Below are positions 17,137-26,572 of a stretch of DNA of 64,000 bases, one piece after another. The translations under genes and the position numbers were made by a program. The stretch's first letter is position 1, and each line of letters starts with the position of its first letter. Below the pieces are notes generated by a model. The model worked only from the letters and a program-made list of their open reading frames with translations, searched no databases and was not told the origin of the DNA. This stretch comes from DATDIC01 sp963777625 (GTDB taxonomy: Bacteria > Pseudomonadota > Alphaproteobacteria > Acetobacterales > Acetobacteraceae): NCBI GenBank assembly GCA_963777625.1, contig CAVZRO010000035.1, positions 62,001 through 126,000 of the forward strand, in the 5' to 3' direction.

Positions 17137-18317
17137 TGCGGGGCGATTTGCAGGCGCGGCGGGCGCTGGTGGGGTCGGCCGTCGGCTATGCGATGGACGG
17201 GTTCGACCTGCTGATCCTGAGTTTTCTGCTGCGGCCGATTGCCGCCTCGTTGCATCTGACTCCGCCGGAGTCCGCCGCGCTGGTGACCGCGACGCTGGTG
17301 GGCGCGGTGGTGGGTGGCATGATATTCGGCGTGCTGGCCGATCGGTTCGGGCGCGTGCGCGTGCTGACCTGGACCATCCTGCTGTTCGCGCTGTTCACCG
17401 GGCTGTGCGGCCTGGCGCCGGGATATCGGAGTCTGCTGGCATTCCGCACCATTGCCGGGCTCGGGCTGGGCGGCGAGTTCGGGATCGGCATGGCGTTGGT
17501 CGCCGAGGCGTGGCCGGCGGCGATGCGGGCGCGCGTGTCGTCCTATGTCGGGCTGGGGTGGCAGGCGGGCGTGCTGGCGGCGGCGCTGGTCTCACCGGTA
17601 CTGCTGCCGGTGATCGGCTGGCGCGGGATGTTTGCGCTGGGGGTGGTGCCGGCGGTGGCGGCGTTTTTTATTCGTCGCAATTTGGAGGAGCCGGCGCTGT
17701 TCGTGGCGACGCGACCGATGGCGCCGATGCGGTTGTTCACCGATCCCGGATTGGCGCGGCGGAGCATCGGGATGGTGGTGCTGTGCTCGGTGCAGAATTT
17801 TGGTTATTACGGCGTGATGATCTGGTTGCCGTCGTATCTGGCGAACCGTTTCGGTTACGGGCTGACGCAATCGGCGTTGTGGACGGCGGTGACGATCGGC
17901 GGCATGGCGGTCGGGATCGCGGTGTTCGGGCAGGTGGCGGACCGGGTGGGGCGGCGGCCGGCGTTCCTGGCCTGGATGGCGGGGGCGGCGGTGATGGTGG
18001 TGGTGTATGCCGGGTTGACCGCGCCGGTTGCGCTGCTGGTGGGCGGGGCGGTGATGGGATTCTTCGTCAACGGCATGCTGGGCGGCTACGGCGCGCTGAT
18101 GAGCGAGCTGTATCCGACCGGGCTGCGCGCCACGGCGCAGAACGTGCTGTTCAATATCGGGCGCGGCGTGGGCGGTTTCGGGCCGGTGGTGGTGGGGTGG
18201 GTTGCCGGGCGGCACGGGTTTCCGGCGGCGATCGCCGGGCTGGCGGTGCTGTATGTGGTGGACATGGCGGCGCTGTGGGCGCTGATCCCGGAGCGGCGGG
18301 GGGTTGAGCTGGCCTGA
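17136..18317 (+). CDS. MFS transporter (sugar/aromatic-acid symporter type)
   Basis: 393 residues with about 12 hydrophobic segments. The start ATG 17136 shares one base with the cyclase stop (TGATG), so it is read by termination-reinitiation. MFS signatures are present: VGYAMDGFDLLILSFLL in helix 1 (the D of aromatic acid:H+ symporters), GVLADRFGRVRVL between helices 2 and 3, and the equivalent GQVADRVGRRPAF in the second half, with MSELYPTGLRATAQN near the end. The substrate cannot be determined. Tight coupling to the hopene cyclase could be functional or just genome compaction. Confidence 0.9.
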   Translation: MRGDLQARRALVGSAVGYAMDGFDLLILSFLLRPIAASLHLTPPESAALVTATLVGAVVGGMIFGVLADRFGRVRVLTWTILLFALFTGLCGLAPGYRSLLAFRTIAGLGLGGEFGIGMALVAEAWPAAMRARVSSYVGLGWQAGVLAAALVSPVLLPVIGWRGMFALGVVPAVAAFFIRRNLEEPALFVATRPMAPMRLFTDPGLARRSIGMVVLCSVQNFGYYGVMIWLPSYLANRFGYGLTQSALWTAVTIGGMAVGIAVFGQVADRVGRRPAFLAWMAGAAVMVVVYAGLTAPVALLVGGAVMGFFVNGMLGGYGALMSELYPTGLRATAQNVLFNIGRGVGGFGPVVVGWVAGRHGFPAAIAGLAVLYVVDMAALWALIPERRGVELA

Positions 18318-18542
18318 GCTCGGCATGCGATGCGAGGGACGGCTGCGCCAAGGCGCGGGCGGATTCGTTGCGCTGCCGCTGCCATGCCGCGATCTCGGAG
18401 ACGAGCAGCACACGCTCCACGCCGCGGCCTGGCTATCTCGTTTGGGTTTGCGAGCGTTCGGCAAGAGCGGTATCGTTGCTTGCGTGGCCGACAATGCAAA
18501 CTGCTGAACAACTTGGGCACGCCGTACAGGGAGCAAACGAAA

Positions 18543-19304
18543 ATGAGGGTTACATTCCCATCGCGGCTAATAATGCAAATCGTCTTAAGTGGCGGGATCC
18601 TCGCGATGTCAGCCCAACTCCGGGCAGCCGAGATCAAGGTCATCGGCGATAGCCCTCTGGAACCGGCCATGATGAAGGTCGCCCCCTTGTTCGAGCAGCG
18701 GACAAACACGCACGTGGTGCTGTCCTTCGACCCGTCTCCGGCGGTCAAGAAGAGGATCGAAAGCGGCGAACGCGCCGATGTCCTTCTGATCCAGCCGGAC
18801 TTCGTCGAGGAACTCATCCAGTCGGGAAAGGTGCGGGGAGGAGACATGCCGATCTTCGGACGTGTCGGCGTCGGGCTGGGGAACCGCACTGACAGTCCCG
18901 CCCACGATATCTCCACGCCGGAGAGGCTGAGACAGACATTGCTGGGCGCAGATATGCTCGTGTTCAATAACGTGCTGTCGGGTAACGCATTCGCGAAGAT
19001 CCTCGAGCGCCTGGGGATCGCCGATTCACTAAAGCCACGGATCGTGCGAACCTCACCCCTGGGCATCTTCGATCCGGTTCTGAAGGGCAAGGGCGACGAT
19101 ATAGCGGCAGGCACGATGCCGCTCATCGCCACCACCCCCGGGATCAAGCTGCTCGGTCCCCTTCCCGGCGACTTGCAAAGCTACCTGAGCTATACGGCGG
19201 TCCTGATGATAAATTCAGAGCAGCGAGACGCTGCGGAGCAGTTCATTCAGTACTTGTCGTCGCCCGAAGCGAAGACCGCCCTCACGGCCAATGGCGTGAA
19301 CTGA
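18543..19304 (+). CDS. Molybdate-type periplasmic substrate-binding protein
   Basis: 253 residues with a signal peptide (MRVTFPSRLIMQIVLSGGIL to AMSAQLRA) and the class II binding-protein fold of ModA-like proteins: IKVIGDSPLEPAMMKVAP, SPAVKKRIESGERADVLLIQ, and ISTPERLRQTLLGADMLVF. GGGAG lies about nine bases before ATG 18543. No permease or ATPase gene is adjacent, so this is a solitary binding protein. The family includes tungstate and other oxyanion binders as well as proteins with no transport role. The neighbouring chromate transporter may hint at oxyanion chemistry, but this is only proximity. Confidence 0.82.
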   Translation: MRVTFPSRLIMQIVLSGGILAMSAQLRAAEIKVIGDSPLEPAMMKVAPLFEQRTNTHVVLSFDPSPAVKKRIESGERADVLLIQPDFVEELIQSGKVRGGDMPIFGRVGVGLGNRTDSPAHDISTPERLRQTLLGADMLVFNNVLSGNAFAKILERLGIADSLKPRIVRTSPLGIFDPVLKGKGDDIAAGTMPLIATTPGIKLLGPLPGDLQSYLSYTAVLMINSEQRDAAEQFIQYLSSPEAKTALTANGVN

Positions 19305-19548
19305 GGGCGGCCGACCGCGCCGACGGCATGACGGATGGCGGCGCCCGGCCGGCGGAAAACTGATCTTCGCCGAAACTGACGGCCCGGCATCAGGACGGCA
19401 GGAAGGCCGCTCTGGCAACCCGTCAAAACCACTGTGCGACGTACTAGCCGCCCGAGAGGCTGGCTCTTCCCTCTGCATGCCCCGCGCAAGCGGGCATCCA
19501 TGCCGAGGTCGCGGGTTGCGCGGGCGGTCGCTGGATTCCCGCTTGCGC
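19305..19548. other. Intergenic repeat-bearing spacer
   Basis: After the binding-protein stop there is no supported gene up to the chromate transporter. The part at 19451-19548 repeats the dispersed element at 14049-14160 (GAGAGGCTGGCTCT block, CGGGCAT palindromes and the start of the ATTCCCGC hairpin). The rest up to 19450 shows nothing recognisable. Confidence 0.5.
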
Positions 19549-19699
19549 GGGAATGACGGTGGATAGCGGGAATGACGGTGGATAGCGGGAATGACGGTGG
19601 ATAGTGGGAATGACGGTGGATAGCGGGAATGACGGTGGATAGTGGGAATGACGGTGGGTAGTCGGATTGACGGTGGATAGTGGGAATGACGGTTGAAAG
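19549..19699. repeat. 19-bp minisatellite, eight copies
   Basis: A unit GGGAATGACGGTGGATAGC (last base C or T) starts at 19549 and repeats every 19 bp: 19568, 19587, 19606, 19625, 19644, 19663 and 19682. The last two copies are diverged. The first copy begins inside the right arm of the dispersed hairpin (GCGGGAATGACG), so the array grew by tandem duplication from the end of that element. There are no spacers, which rules out CRISPR. It ends about 90 bp before the chromate transporter start. Confidence 0.95.
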
Positions 19700-19788
19700 T
19701 CGGTCTCTGGGGCGCTTGGTATTATTCGGAAGCTTGTTGCGCTGGTGGCTGGCTTCTGCTGTCGGCTCGCGCGTTATAGTATGGCGGC

Positions 19789-21031
19789 ATGCCAGAGTCT
19801 CCGGTTTACGGGTCCGCTTCGTCGCCGTCCGGCAACGACCAGATACGCGGCAGCAGCTCACCGCTGGAGATATTGCTGATCTTTTTGCGGCTCGGCTGCA
19901 CGTGCTTTGGCGGCCCGATCGCCCATCTCGGTTATTTCCGCGCGGAGTTCATCGAGCGACGGCGGTGGCTTACTGAGCGGGCCTATGTCGATCTCGTTGC
20001 CCTGGCGCAGTTCCTGCCAGGGCCGGCGTCCAGTCAGACGGGGTTCGGCATCGGGCTGATGCGTGGTGGCCTGCTCGGGGGTGTTGCGGCCTGGACCGGC
20101 TTCACCATGCCGTCGGCCATTCTGATGGTGCTGTTTGCGTATGGCGCGGGAAGCATCGCTGGCTCGCACGCTGGAGCCGGATTGCTGCACGGGCTCAAGC
20201 TGGTGGCCGTGGCTATCGTGGCCCAGGCCGTGATGGGGATGGCGCGCAGCCTGTGTCCGGACCGCGTGCGCGCCTCGATCGCGACCGTTGCGTTGATCGT
20301 GATGCTGATCGCGCCTTGGTCGCTGATGCAGATTGGAACGATCGTCGTGGGCGGCATCGCCGGCTGGATACTTTGTCGCGGGGATGCCGATGCAACGCCG
20401 GACAGCATCACGATGCCGGTGTCGCGCAAGTTCGGTATTGCGTGCCTTGACTGCGTTCTTCGTGCTGCTGGCGGTCAGCTTTCTGCCGGTGCAAGGCGGT
20501 GCGGTGGCGCTGTTCAATGCGTTCTATCGCTCGGGCGCATTGGTGTTCGGCGGCGGCCATGTGGTGCTGCCATTGCTGCGCAATGCGGTTGTCGTGCCGG
20601 GTTGGGTTTCAGACAACGCATTTCTGGCGGGCTACGGCGCCGCGCAGGCAGTGCCTGGTCCGCTGTTCACCTTCTCGGCGTATCTGGGAGCGGTCGCCGG
20701 AGTGGCTCCCGGCGGGGTGGCCGGAGCGGTGATTGCGCTGGTGGCGATCTTCGTGCCGGGCATTCTGTGCTTGCTGGGCAGCTTGCCGTTTTGGCACGGG
20801 CTGCGCGCCAGACCGGGGGCGCAAGCAGCGATGCGCGGCACCAATGCGGCCGTTGTCGGGCTGCTCGGGGCGGCGCTTTACAATCCGGTATGGACAAGCG
20901 CGGTGCAGAGCCCAGCGGATTTCGCCATCGCGGCGACCGGCTTCGTGCTGCTTGTCGTCTGGCGCGCGCCGCCGCTGCTGGTTGTTGTGCTTTCGGCGCT
21001 GGCTGGGGTTGGTGTGGGCGTGGCGGGATGA
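19789..21031 (+). CDS. chrA: Chromate transporter ChrA (long-chain type), +1 frameshift between halves
   Basis: The N-terminal half (frame from 19789) has LEILLIFLRLGCTCFGGPIA, the RAEFIERRRWLTERAYVDLV segment and LAQFLPGPASSQTGFGIGLM. Near 20430-20450 one extra base moves the reading to the second frame, which gives the other half: LTAFFVLLAVSFLPVQGG, GALVFGGGHVVLPLLRNAVV and AAQAVPGPLFTFSAYLGAVA, ending at 21031. The duplicated FGG...PGP pattern is the CHR domain pair. Together about 413 residues, typical of ChrA. Members export chromate and some act on sulfate or other anions; the protein would sit in the inner membrane. It converges with the aminotransferase gene, only 9 bp apart. Confidence 0.9.
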
Positions 21032-21040
21032 GCAACAGGC

Positions 21041-22243
21041 TCAGTGCAGCCCGGCGCAAAACGTCTGGATCCTCCGGCAGGCCTCGCGCAGCAACTCGGT
21101 ATCCGCCGCGTAGCTCAGCCGGAAATGGCCCGGCGACAGGAACGCGCCACCATGCACCGCGGCAACGCCTGCTTCCTCGATCAACGCCAGGACAAATCCT
21201 TCGTCGCTCTCGATCCGCACGCCCGCCCGCGTGGTCCGGCCGATGCACGCCGCGATCGACGGAAACACATAGAACGCGCCCTCCGGCTTGTGGCATTTCA
21301 CGCCGGACGCCTCGTTCAGCATCCGCACCACCATGTCCCGGCGCTGGCGATAGACTGCCACCATTTCGGCGATGAAATCCTGCGGCCCGGTCAGCGCGGC
21401 GAGCGCCGCCGCCTGGCTGACCGATGACGTGTTGGACGTTGACTGGCTCTGCAGCTTGTCCATCGCCCGGATCAGCGCCGCAGGAGCGCCGGCAAACCCG
21501 ATCCTCCATCCCGTCATTGCGTAAGACTTGCTGCATCCGTTCATGGTTATGGTGCGCTGCTGCAATCCCGGTTCCGCTTGCACGATCGTCGCCGGCCGTA
21601 CGCCATCATACGCCAGCTTTTCGTAGATATCGTCGGTGAACACCCACACATCCGGATGTCGCAGCAGCACGTCGCACAGCGGGCGCAGCTCGTGTTCGGT
21701 GTACACCGCGCCACTCGGGTTGCACGGATTGTTCAGGATGAACCACTTGGTGCGAGTGGTGATCGCCGCCTCCAGATCCTCGGCCGTCAACCGGAAGCCG
21801 TTGGCCGCGGAGCACGGCACCAGCACGGGCCGTCCGCCCGCCAGCGCCGCGATATCGGGATAGCTCACCCAGGTCGGCGTGGGGATCACGATCTCATCGC
21901 CGGGATCCAGCGTGGCGAGCATGGCGTTGAAGATCACCTGCTTGCCACCGGTTGAAACGATTATCTCCTCGGGCGCGTACTCGATCTGCGAATCGCGCCG
22001 GAATTTCTCCGCCACCGCCCGGCGCAGCGCCGGCGTGCCGGCAACATCGGTATATTTCGTCTCGTTCGCCTCGATGGCGCCAATCGCTGCCGCGCAGATA
22101 TGCTGTGGCGTTGCAAAATCCGGCTCGCCGGAAGAAACCGCCAGCACATCGCGTCCGGCGCGCTTCATCGCCGCCGCGCGCTGACGCATGGCAATTGTCT
22201 GGCTGGGGCTGATGCGGTCCAGCCGGTCTGCGATCAACCGCAT
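21041..22243 (-). CDS. Class I/II pyridoxal-phosphate aminotransferase (aspartate aminotransferase-like)
   Basis: 400 residues from ATG 22243 (MRLIADRLDRISPSQTIAMR); the frame is open up to 22522 but the extra N-terminus is not family-like. Fold type I features: VSSGEPDFATPQHI, the Asn-Pro motif NNPCNPSGAVY, the cofactor-binding VWVFTDDIYEKLAYDG, the Schiff-base lysine in TMNGCSKSYAMTGWRIGFAG, and the substrate Arg in FRLSYAADTE. It resembles the alphaproteobacterial aspartate/prephenate aminotransferase group (subgroup 1b). The reaction is transfer of an amino group from aspartate or glutamate to a 2-oxo acid in the cytoplasm. Divergent from eno. Confidence 0.92.
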   Translation of the reverse strand: MRLIADRLDRISPSQTIAMRQRAAAMKRAGRDVLAVSSGEPDFATPQHICAAAIGAIEANETKYTDVAGTPALRRAVAEKFRRDSQIEYAPEEIIVSTGGKQVIFNAMLATLDPGDEIVIPTPTWVSYPDIAALAGGRPVLVPCSAANGFRLTAEDLEAAITTRTKWFILNNPCNPSGAVYTEHELRPLCDVLLRHPDVWVFTDDIYEKLAYDGVRPATIVQAEPGLQQRTITMNGCSKSYAMTGWRIGFAGAPAALIRAMDKLQSQSTSNTSSVSQAAALAALTGPQDFIAEMVAVYRQRRDMVVRMLNEASGVKCHKPEGAFYVFPSIAACIGRTTRAGVRIESDEGFVLALIEEAGVAAVHGGAFLSPGHFRLSYAADTELLREACRRIQTFCAGLH

Positions 22244-22394
22244 TGCCGTGCCACCAAAGTGCCGTTCCCGACCATATCTCATATCCGTTGCAAAAGGAGG
22301 CGGCAACATAGCCGAGACCGCCCGGCGCTGGCGAGACCCGTGCCAAAGTGATAGGCACGCCTCCGCTGCGTCACAGACACAACGGAGGCTCAAG

Positions 22395-23666
22395 TTGAGC
22401 GCCATCGCCGACATCATCGCCCGTGAAATCCTCGACAGCCGGGGCAATCCCACGGTGGAGGTCGATGTCGTGCTGGATAGCGGTGCGATGGGTCGTGCCG
22501 CCGTGCCATCCGGCGCCTCCACCGGGGCGCATGAGGCGGTGGAACTGCGCGACGGCGGTTCACGTTATGGCGGCAAGGGCGTGCGCAAGGCCGTCGCCAA
22601 TGTGGAGGGCGAAATCTACGACGCCATCGGCGGCATGGACCCGACCGAACAGGTGAAGATCGACGATATCCTCATCGACCTGGATGGCACGCCGAACAAA
22701 TCGCGCCTCGGCGCCAATGCCATCCTGGCGGTCTCGCTGGGCATTGCGAAGGCCGCTGCGGCGGAGCTGGGCGTTCCGCTCTATCGCTACATCGGCGGGG
22801 TGTACGCCCGGACCCTTCCGGTCCCCATGATGAACATCGTCAATGGCGGCCGGCACGCCGACAATCCCATCGATATCCAGGAATTCATGATCCAGCCGGT
22901 CGGCGCCGGCACCGTCGCCGACGGCATCCGCATGGGATCGGAGATTTTTGCCGCGCTCAGGAAAGGTCTCCATGACGCCGGCCATAGCACCAATGTCGGC
23001 GACGAAGGCGGTTTCGCGCCCAATCTGAAGTCAGCCGACGAAGCCCTGGGGTTCATCGCCAAGGCTTGCGACGCCGCCGGCTACCGGCCCGGTGAGGACG
23101 TCGTGTTCGCGCTCGATTGCGCCGCCTCGGAATTTTACCGCGACGGAAAATATCACCTGGCCGGGGAAGGCAAGACGCTGGATGCGGCCGGGCTGGTCCG
23201 TTACCTCCAGGATCTCGTGGCGCGCTATCCGATCGCCGCCATCGAGGATGGCTGCGCCGAAGACGACTGGGACGGCTGGAAGCATCTGACCGCCACGCTC
23301 GGCGACAAGCTGGAGCTGGTTGGGGACGACATATTCGTCACCAACCCCGAACGCCTGCGCCGCGGCATTCAGGCCGGAAGCGCCAACGCCATCCTGGTCA
23401 AGCTCAACCAGATCGGCACGTTGTCCGAGACACTTGAAACGATCGAGATCGCTCACCGCGCCGGCTGGCGCACAGTGATCAGCCACCGCTCCGGCGAAAC
23501 CGAGGACGCCACCATCGCCGATCTCGCAGTCGCTACCAACAGCGGGCAAATCAAGACCGGCAGCCTATCCCGCAGCGACCGCACCGCCAAATACAATCAG
23601 CTAATGCGGATCGAGGCGGAGCTTGGGCCGGCGGCCCGCTACGCCGGGCGAACCGTGCTGCGTTAA
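22395..23666 (+). CDS. eno: Enolase
   Basis: 423 residues starting at TTG 22395, six bases after GGAGG (22384-22388); the longer ATG frame from 22188 is upstream of this site and not family-like. Motifs: REILDSRGNPTVEVDVVLDS, PSGASTGAHEAVELRDG, catalytic Glu in NVGDEGGFAPN, Lys in ILVKLNQIGTLSET and the signature region VISHRSGETEDATIADLAVA. It dehydrates 2-phosphoglycerate to phosphoenolpyruvate. It leads the eno - ftsB - glycosyltransferase - pdh run, a conserved alphaproteobacterial order. Confidence 0.97.
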   Translation: MSAIADIIAREILDSRGNPTVEVDVVLDSGAMGRAAVPSGASTGAHEAVELRDGGSRYGGKGVRKAVANVEGEIYDAIGGMDPTEQVKIDDILIDLDGTPNKSRLGANAILAVSLGIAKAAAAELGVPLYRYIGGVYARTLPVPMMNIVNGGRHADNPIDIQEFMIQPVGAGTVADGIRMGSEIFAALRKGLHDAGHSTNVGDEGGFAPNLKSADEALGFIAKACDAAGYRPGEDVVFALDCAASEFYRDGKYHLAGEGKTLDAAGLVRYLQDLVARYPIAAIEDGCAEDDWDGWKHLTATLGDKLELVGDDIFVTNPERLRRGIQAGSANAILVKLNQIGTLSETLETIEIAHRAGWRTVISHRSGETEDATIADLAVATNSGQIKTGSLSRSDRTAKYNQLMRIEAELGPAARYAGRTVLR

Positions 23667-23800
23667 TTCCGGGTCAGGGAACGGTCACGCCGAACCGCGG
23701 TGAAACGCTGGCCGCGCAAGGGTCGACCAGGATCGCAGCGGATTGTTCATTATTGCTCCGCTTTGCTCTACCGTGCCCCTACGGAGAATCGAGGCGGATC

Positions 23801-24130
23801 ATGGCGTTCGGACGTGAGCTGAAACGACGCGGCAAAAGCGTCCTGGCTCCCCTGCTGTTCTTGTCCCTGGTGGGTTATTTCGGCTGGAATGCCACCAAGG
23901 GCGACCACGGGCTGGTCGCCTACTCCCAGCGCCAGCAACTGCTCAAACAGGCGCAGGATGAGTTGGCGAACGCGCAGAAGGACCGGTCGGAGTGGGAACG
24001 GCGGATCACCGGCCTGCGCTCCGACCACCTGGATGCCGACATGCTGGATGAGCGTGCCCGCGCCATGCTGAACCTGTCGGACCCCGCCGACATCATCGTG
24101 CCGGTGACGGATAGCAGCCACACGCCCTGA
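23801..24130 (+). CDS. FtsB/DivIC-type septum formation initiator
   Basis: 109 residues from ATG 23801: a short cytoplasmic N-terminus, one transmembrane segment (VLAPLLFLSLVGYFGWNATK), then a periplasmic coiled coil (QRQQLLKQAQDELANAQKD; WERRITGLRSDHLDADMLD) and the conserved ERARAMLNLSDPADIIV. This is the layout of FtsB, which with FtsL and FtsQ links the division ring to septal peptidoglycan synthesis. Its position directly after eno is the usual one in proteobacteria. Confidence 0.88.
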   Translation: MAFGRELKRRGKSVLAPLLFLSLVGYFGWNATKGDHGLVAYSQRQQLLKQAQDELANAQKDRSEWERRITGLRSDHLDADMLDERARAMLNLSDPADIIVPVTDSSHTP

Positions 24131-24144
24131 CCGCCTGCCGCGCA

Positions 24145-25236
24145 ATGAGCGCCACACCGCGCGTCAGCGTGCTGATGACCACGTATAACGGCGCCCGCAC
24201 CATCCGCGACAGCATCGACAGCGTGCTGCGGCAGAGCTTCGCGGATTTCGAGCTTGTGGTGGTCGATGACGCATCCACCGACGCGACCCCGACGATCCTG
24301 GCCGGCGTCGACGATCCACGCATGCGCGTACTGCATCCGGGCCGCAATCTGGGGGTGGTCGGCGCGCGCAATTTCGGCTTCGTCGCCTGCCGCGGAGCCT
24401 ACGTCGCCGCCCATGACCATGACGACCTCAGCCGGCCGGAGCGGCTGGCGCAACAGGTGGCGCTGCTCGACGCCGAACCGGGAATTGTGTTGGCCGCGAC
24501 CGAGGTGGAGTTGGAACAGAACGGCCATCTCAGCCGCAGCGGCCATGCGGAGCCGGGCGATCCGCTGGCCATGCGATGGCTGCTGCTGGTGGACAATCCG
24601 CTGACCTGGTCCTCGGTCATGGTGCGGGCCGACGCCGTGCGGCGGCTCGGACAATTCGTCCGGCCCGAGTACGAACTGGCCGACGATTTCGACCTCTATC
24701 ATCGCATGCTGCGCGTCGGCGACATCGTGCGCCTGAATACGCCGCTGGTGGTGTACCGCTGGCATGGCGCCAACACGGCCCGCGCCGGGCGCGAACGGCT
24801 GATGGCGAACGCCGCGAAGATATTGAACGACGCCTACGCCCCCCTGCTCGGCAATGATGCGGGCGATGCGGCGCTATTGGTCTTGCGTCATCTGTCGCAC
24901 CGCCAGCCAGCGGACGACGCTGTCACATTGCACCGGCTCGGCACCTGCCTGCATCGTCTCCTCGATGCGTTTTGCGAGGCGAACAACCTCTCGTCTGTGC
25001 AGCGCGACAAGATCGTGGCACTCGCCGGCGAGATCTGGTGGAGGGCGGTCAGGGCGGCCGTCCGCAACGGCCGCCCGAATCTGCTCTCGGTGTTTCGACG
25101 CCATCCCGGGCTGGCTGAAGCCAATCCGCCTGGCTGGCTCGATCTGGCCGCTTCACTTGCGATCGGAACAGCGCGCCGTGTTCTCCCGCATCGCGGCGCC
25201 TCTCCCGCTCGCGGAATGCGGCCCACCACACCCTGA
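24145..25236 (+). CDS. Family 2 glycosyltransferase
   Basis: 363 residues, GT-A fold: VSVLMTTYNGARTIRDSIDS, FELVVVDDASTDATPTILA (nucleotide-sugar Asp), RNLGVVGARNFGFVACRGAY, the DXD-like metal site AHDHDDLSRPERL and the catalytic-base segment ELADDFDLYHRMLRVGD, then VYRWHGANTARAGRERLM. It starts 14 bp after ftsB and is probably cotranscribed. The C-terminal about 130 residues are helical. The sugar donor and acceptor are unknown; an envelope polysaccharide is likely. Its placement between ftsB and pdhA is an insertion into a usually tighter order. Confidence 0.88.
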   Translation: MSATPRVSVLMTTYNGARTIRDSIDSVLRQSFADFELVVVDDASTDATPTILAGVDDPRMRVLHPGRNLGVVGARNFGFVACRGAYVAAHDHDDLSRPERLAQQVALLDAEPGIVLAATEVELEQNGHLSRSGHAEPGDPLAMRWLLLVDNPLTWSSVMVRADAVRRLGQFVRPEYELADDFDLYHRMLRVGDIVRLNTPLVVYRWHGANTARAGRERLMANAAKILNDAYAPLLGNDAGDAALLVLRHLSHRQPADDAVTLHRLGTCLHRLLDAFCEANNLSSVQRDKIVALAGEIWWRAVRAAVRNGRPNLLSVFRRHPGLAEANPPGWLDLAASLAIGTARRVLPHRGASPARGMRPTTP

Positions 25237-25558
25237 ACTCGCGGGTGCGCTTATCTGCCATGCGGACCTGCTTCGCGCGGGCGCCGTACGGGCGTTCCCG
25301 CCCGCCGGGTTCCTCTGCTCGCTCTCCGGAAAAATCCTGCCACCATTTGCGCCTCGCGGAATGGAACAAGATTGCGTCATCGCACGGCGGGGTGAAATTC
25401 TCTGCGATTCACCCGACGCCGTGTTTCTGACCGATACCTACTCCCAAGCCCGTTATTGCATCGCACAACAAGGCAGTTTCGTTATCGTCACTCTTGCCGC
25501 GGATCATCACGGGAGTTAGCTACCGGTCAGGATCGGGAACTTCACGAAGGGGGACAGC
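25237..25558. other. Intergenic region upstream of the pyruvate dehydrogenase operon
   Basis: 322 bp between the glycosyltransferase stop and pdhA. A plus-strand frame runs through most of it, but it is a continuation of a shadow of the glycosyltransferase gene and has no family signature. This stretch should carry the pdh promoter; no operator or riboswitch pattern was recognised. Confidence 0.4.
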
Positions 25559-26569
25559 ATGGCGCAGGCTGCCGAGAAGACCAGGCGCGCAAAGGCGCGC
25601 GCTGATTCGGTGGACAAGAACCAGCTTCTCAAAGCCTACCACGACATGCTGCTGATCCGCCGGTTTGAGGAACGGGCGGGCCAACTCTATGGCATGGGCC
25701 TGATCGGCGGCTTCTGTCATTTGTATATCGGGCAGGAAGCCGTGGTCGTCGGTATGCAGATGGCGATCGAGGACGGCGATCAGGTCATCACCTCCTATCG
25801 CGATCATGGCCACATGCTGGCGACCGGCATGGACCCGAAAGGCGTCATGTCGGAACTCACCGGCCGCTCCGCCGGCTACTCCCACGGCAAGGGCGGCTCG
25901 ATGCACATGTTCAGCAAGCGCCGCAACTTCTTCGGCGGCCACGGTATCGTCGGCGCGCAGGTCAGCCTGGGCACCGGGCTTGCGTTCAGCAACTGGTACC
26001 GCGGCAACGACCGCGTCTGTCTGACCTATTTCGGTGAGGGCGCCTCCAGCCAGGGCCAGGTGTTCGAAAGCTTCAATCTCGCCGCGCTGATGAAGCTGCC
26101 GGTGGTCTATGTCATCGAGAATAACCGTTACGGTATGGGTACAAGCGTGGAGCGCGCCTCCGCCTCGCGCGACTTGTCGAAGAACGGCGAGCCGTGGGGC
26201 ATCCCGGGCGCGCAGGTGGACGGCATGGACGTGCTGGCGGTGAAGCAGGGCGGCGACCAGGCGGTGGCGCACTGCCGTGCCGGCAACGGACCCTACATCC
26301 TGGAAGTGAAGACCTATCGTTATCGCGGCCACTCGATGTCCGATCCGGGGCGCTACCGCTCGCGCGAAGAAATCCAGCAGATGCAACAACAGCACGATAG
26401 CATCGAGGGCGCGCGCCAGAAGCTGATGGCGCTCGGCGTGGATGAGGGCGAGCTGAAGAAGATCGATGACGAGGCGAAGGCAACCATCCTCGAAGCGGCG
26501 CAATACGCGCAGTCGAGCCCCGAACCTGATCCGTCCGAGCTGTGGACCGACGTGCTGCTGGAGGCCTGA
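25559..26569 (+). CDS. pdhA: Pyruvate dehydrogenase E1 component, alpha subunit
   Basis: 336 residues; ATG 25559 follows GAAGGGGG at good spacing. Motifs: YHDMLLIRRFEERAGQLYGM, IGGFCHLYIGQEAVVVGMQM, the thiamine-diphosphate motif starting YFGEGASSQGQVFESFNLAA and closing at VIENNRYGMGT, and the phosphorylation-loop region YRYRGHSMSDPGRYRSREE. With the beta subunit it decarboxylates pyruvate and acetylates the lipoyl group of E2. The gene is the first of the pdh operon; pdhB follows after 3 bp. Confidence 0.97.
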   Translation: MAQAAEKTRRAKARADSVDKNQLLKAYHDMLLIRRFEERAGQLYGMGLIGGFCHLYIGQEAVVVGMQMAIEDGDQVITSYRDHGHMLATGMDPKGVMSELTGRSAGYSHGKGGSMHMFSKRRNFFGGHGIVGAQVSLGTGLAFSNWYRGNDRVCLTYFGEGASSQGQVFESFNLAALMKLPVVYVIENNRYGMGTSVERASASRDLSKNGEPWGIPGAQVDGMDVLAVKQGGDQAVAHCRAGNGPYILEVKTYRYRGHSMSDPGRYRSREEIQQMQQQHDSIEGARQKLMALGVDEGELKKIDDEAKATILEAAQYAQSSPEPDPSELWTDVLLEA

Positions 26570-26572
26570 CCG

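Noticed and set aside
19549..19699. Possible CRISPR array
   Set aside because: The 19-bp units are directly adjacent with no spacers, and no cas gene is in the window. It is a minisatellite.
19247..19861. Minus-strand ORF with repeating TVIPAIHRHS text
   Set aside because: The repeats are the translated 19-bp minisatellite. The frame has no independent support.
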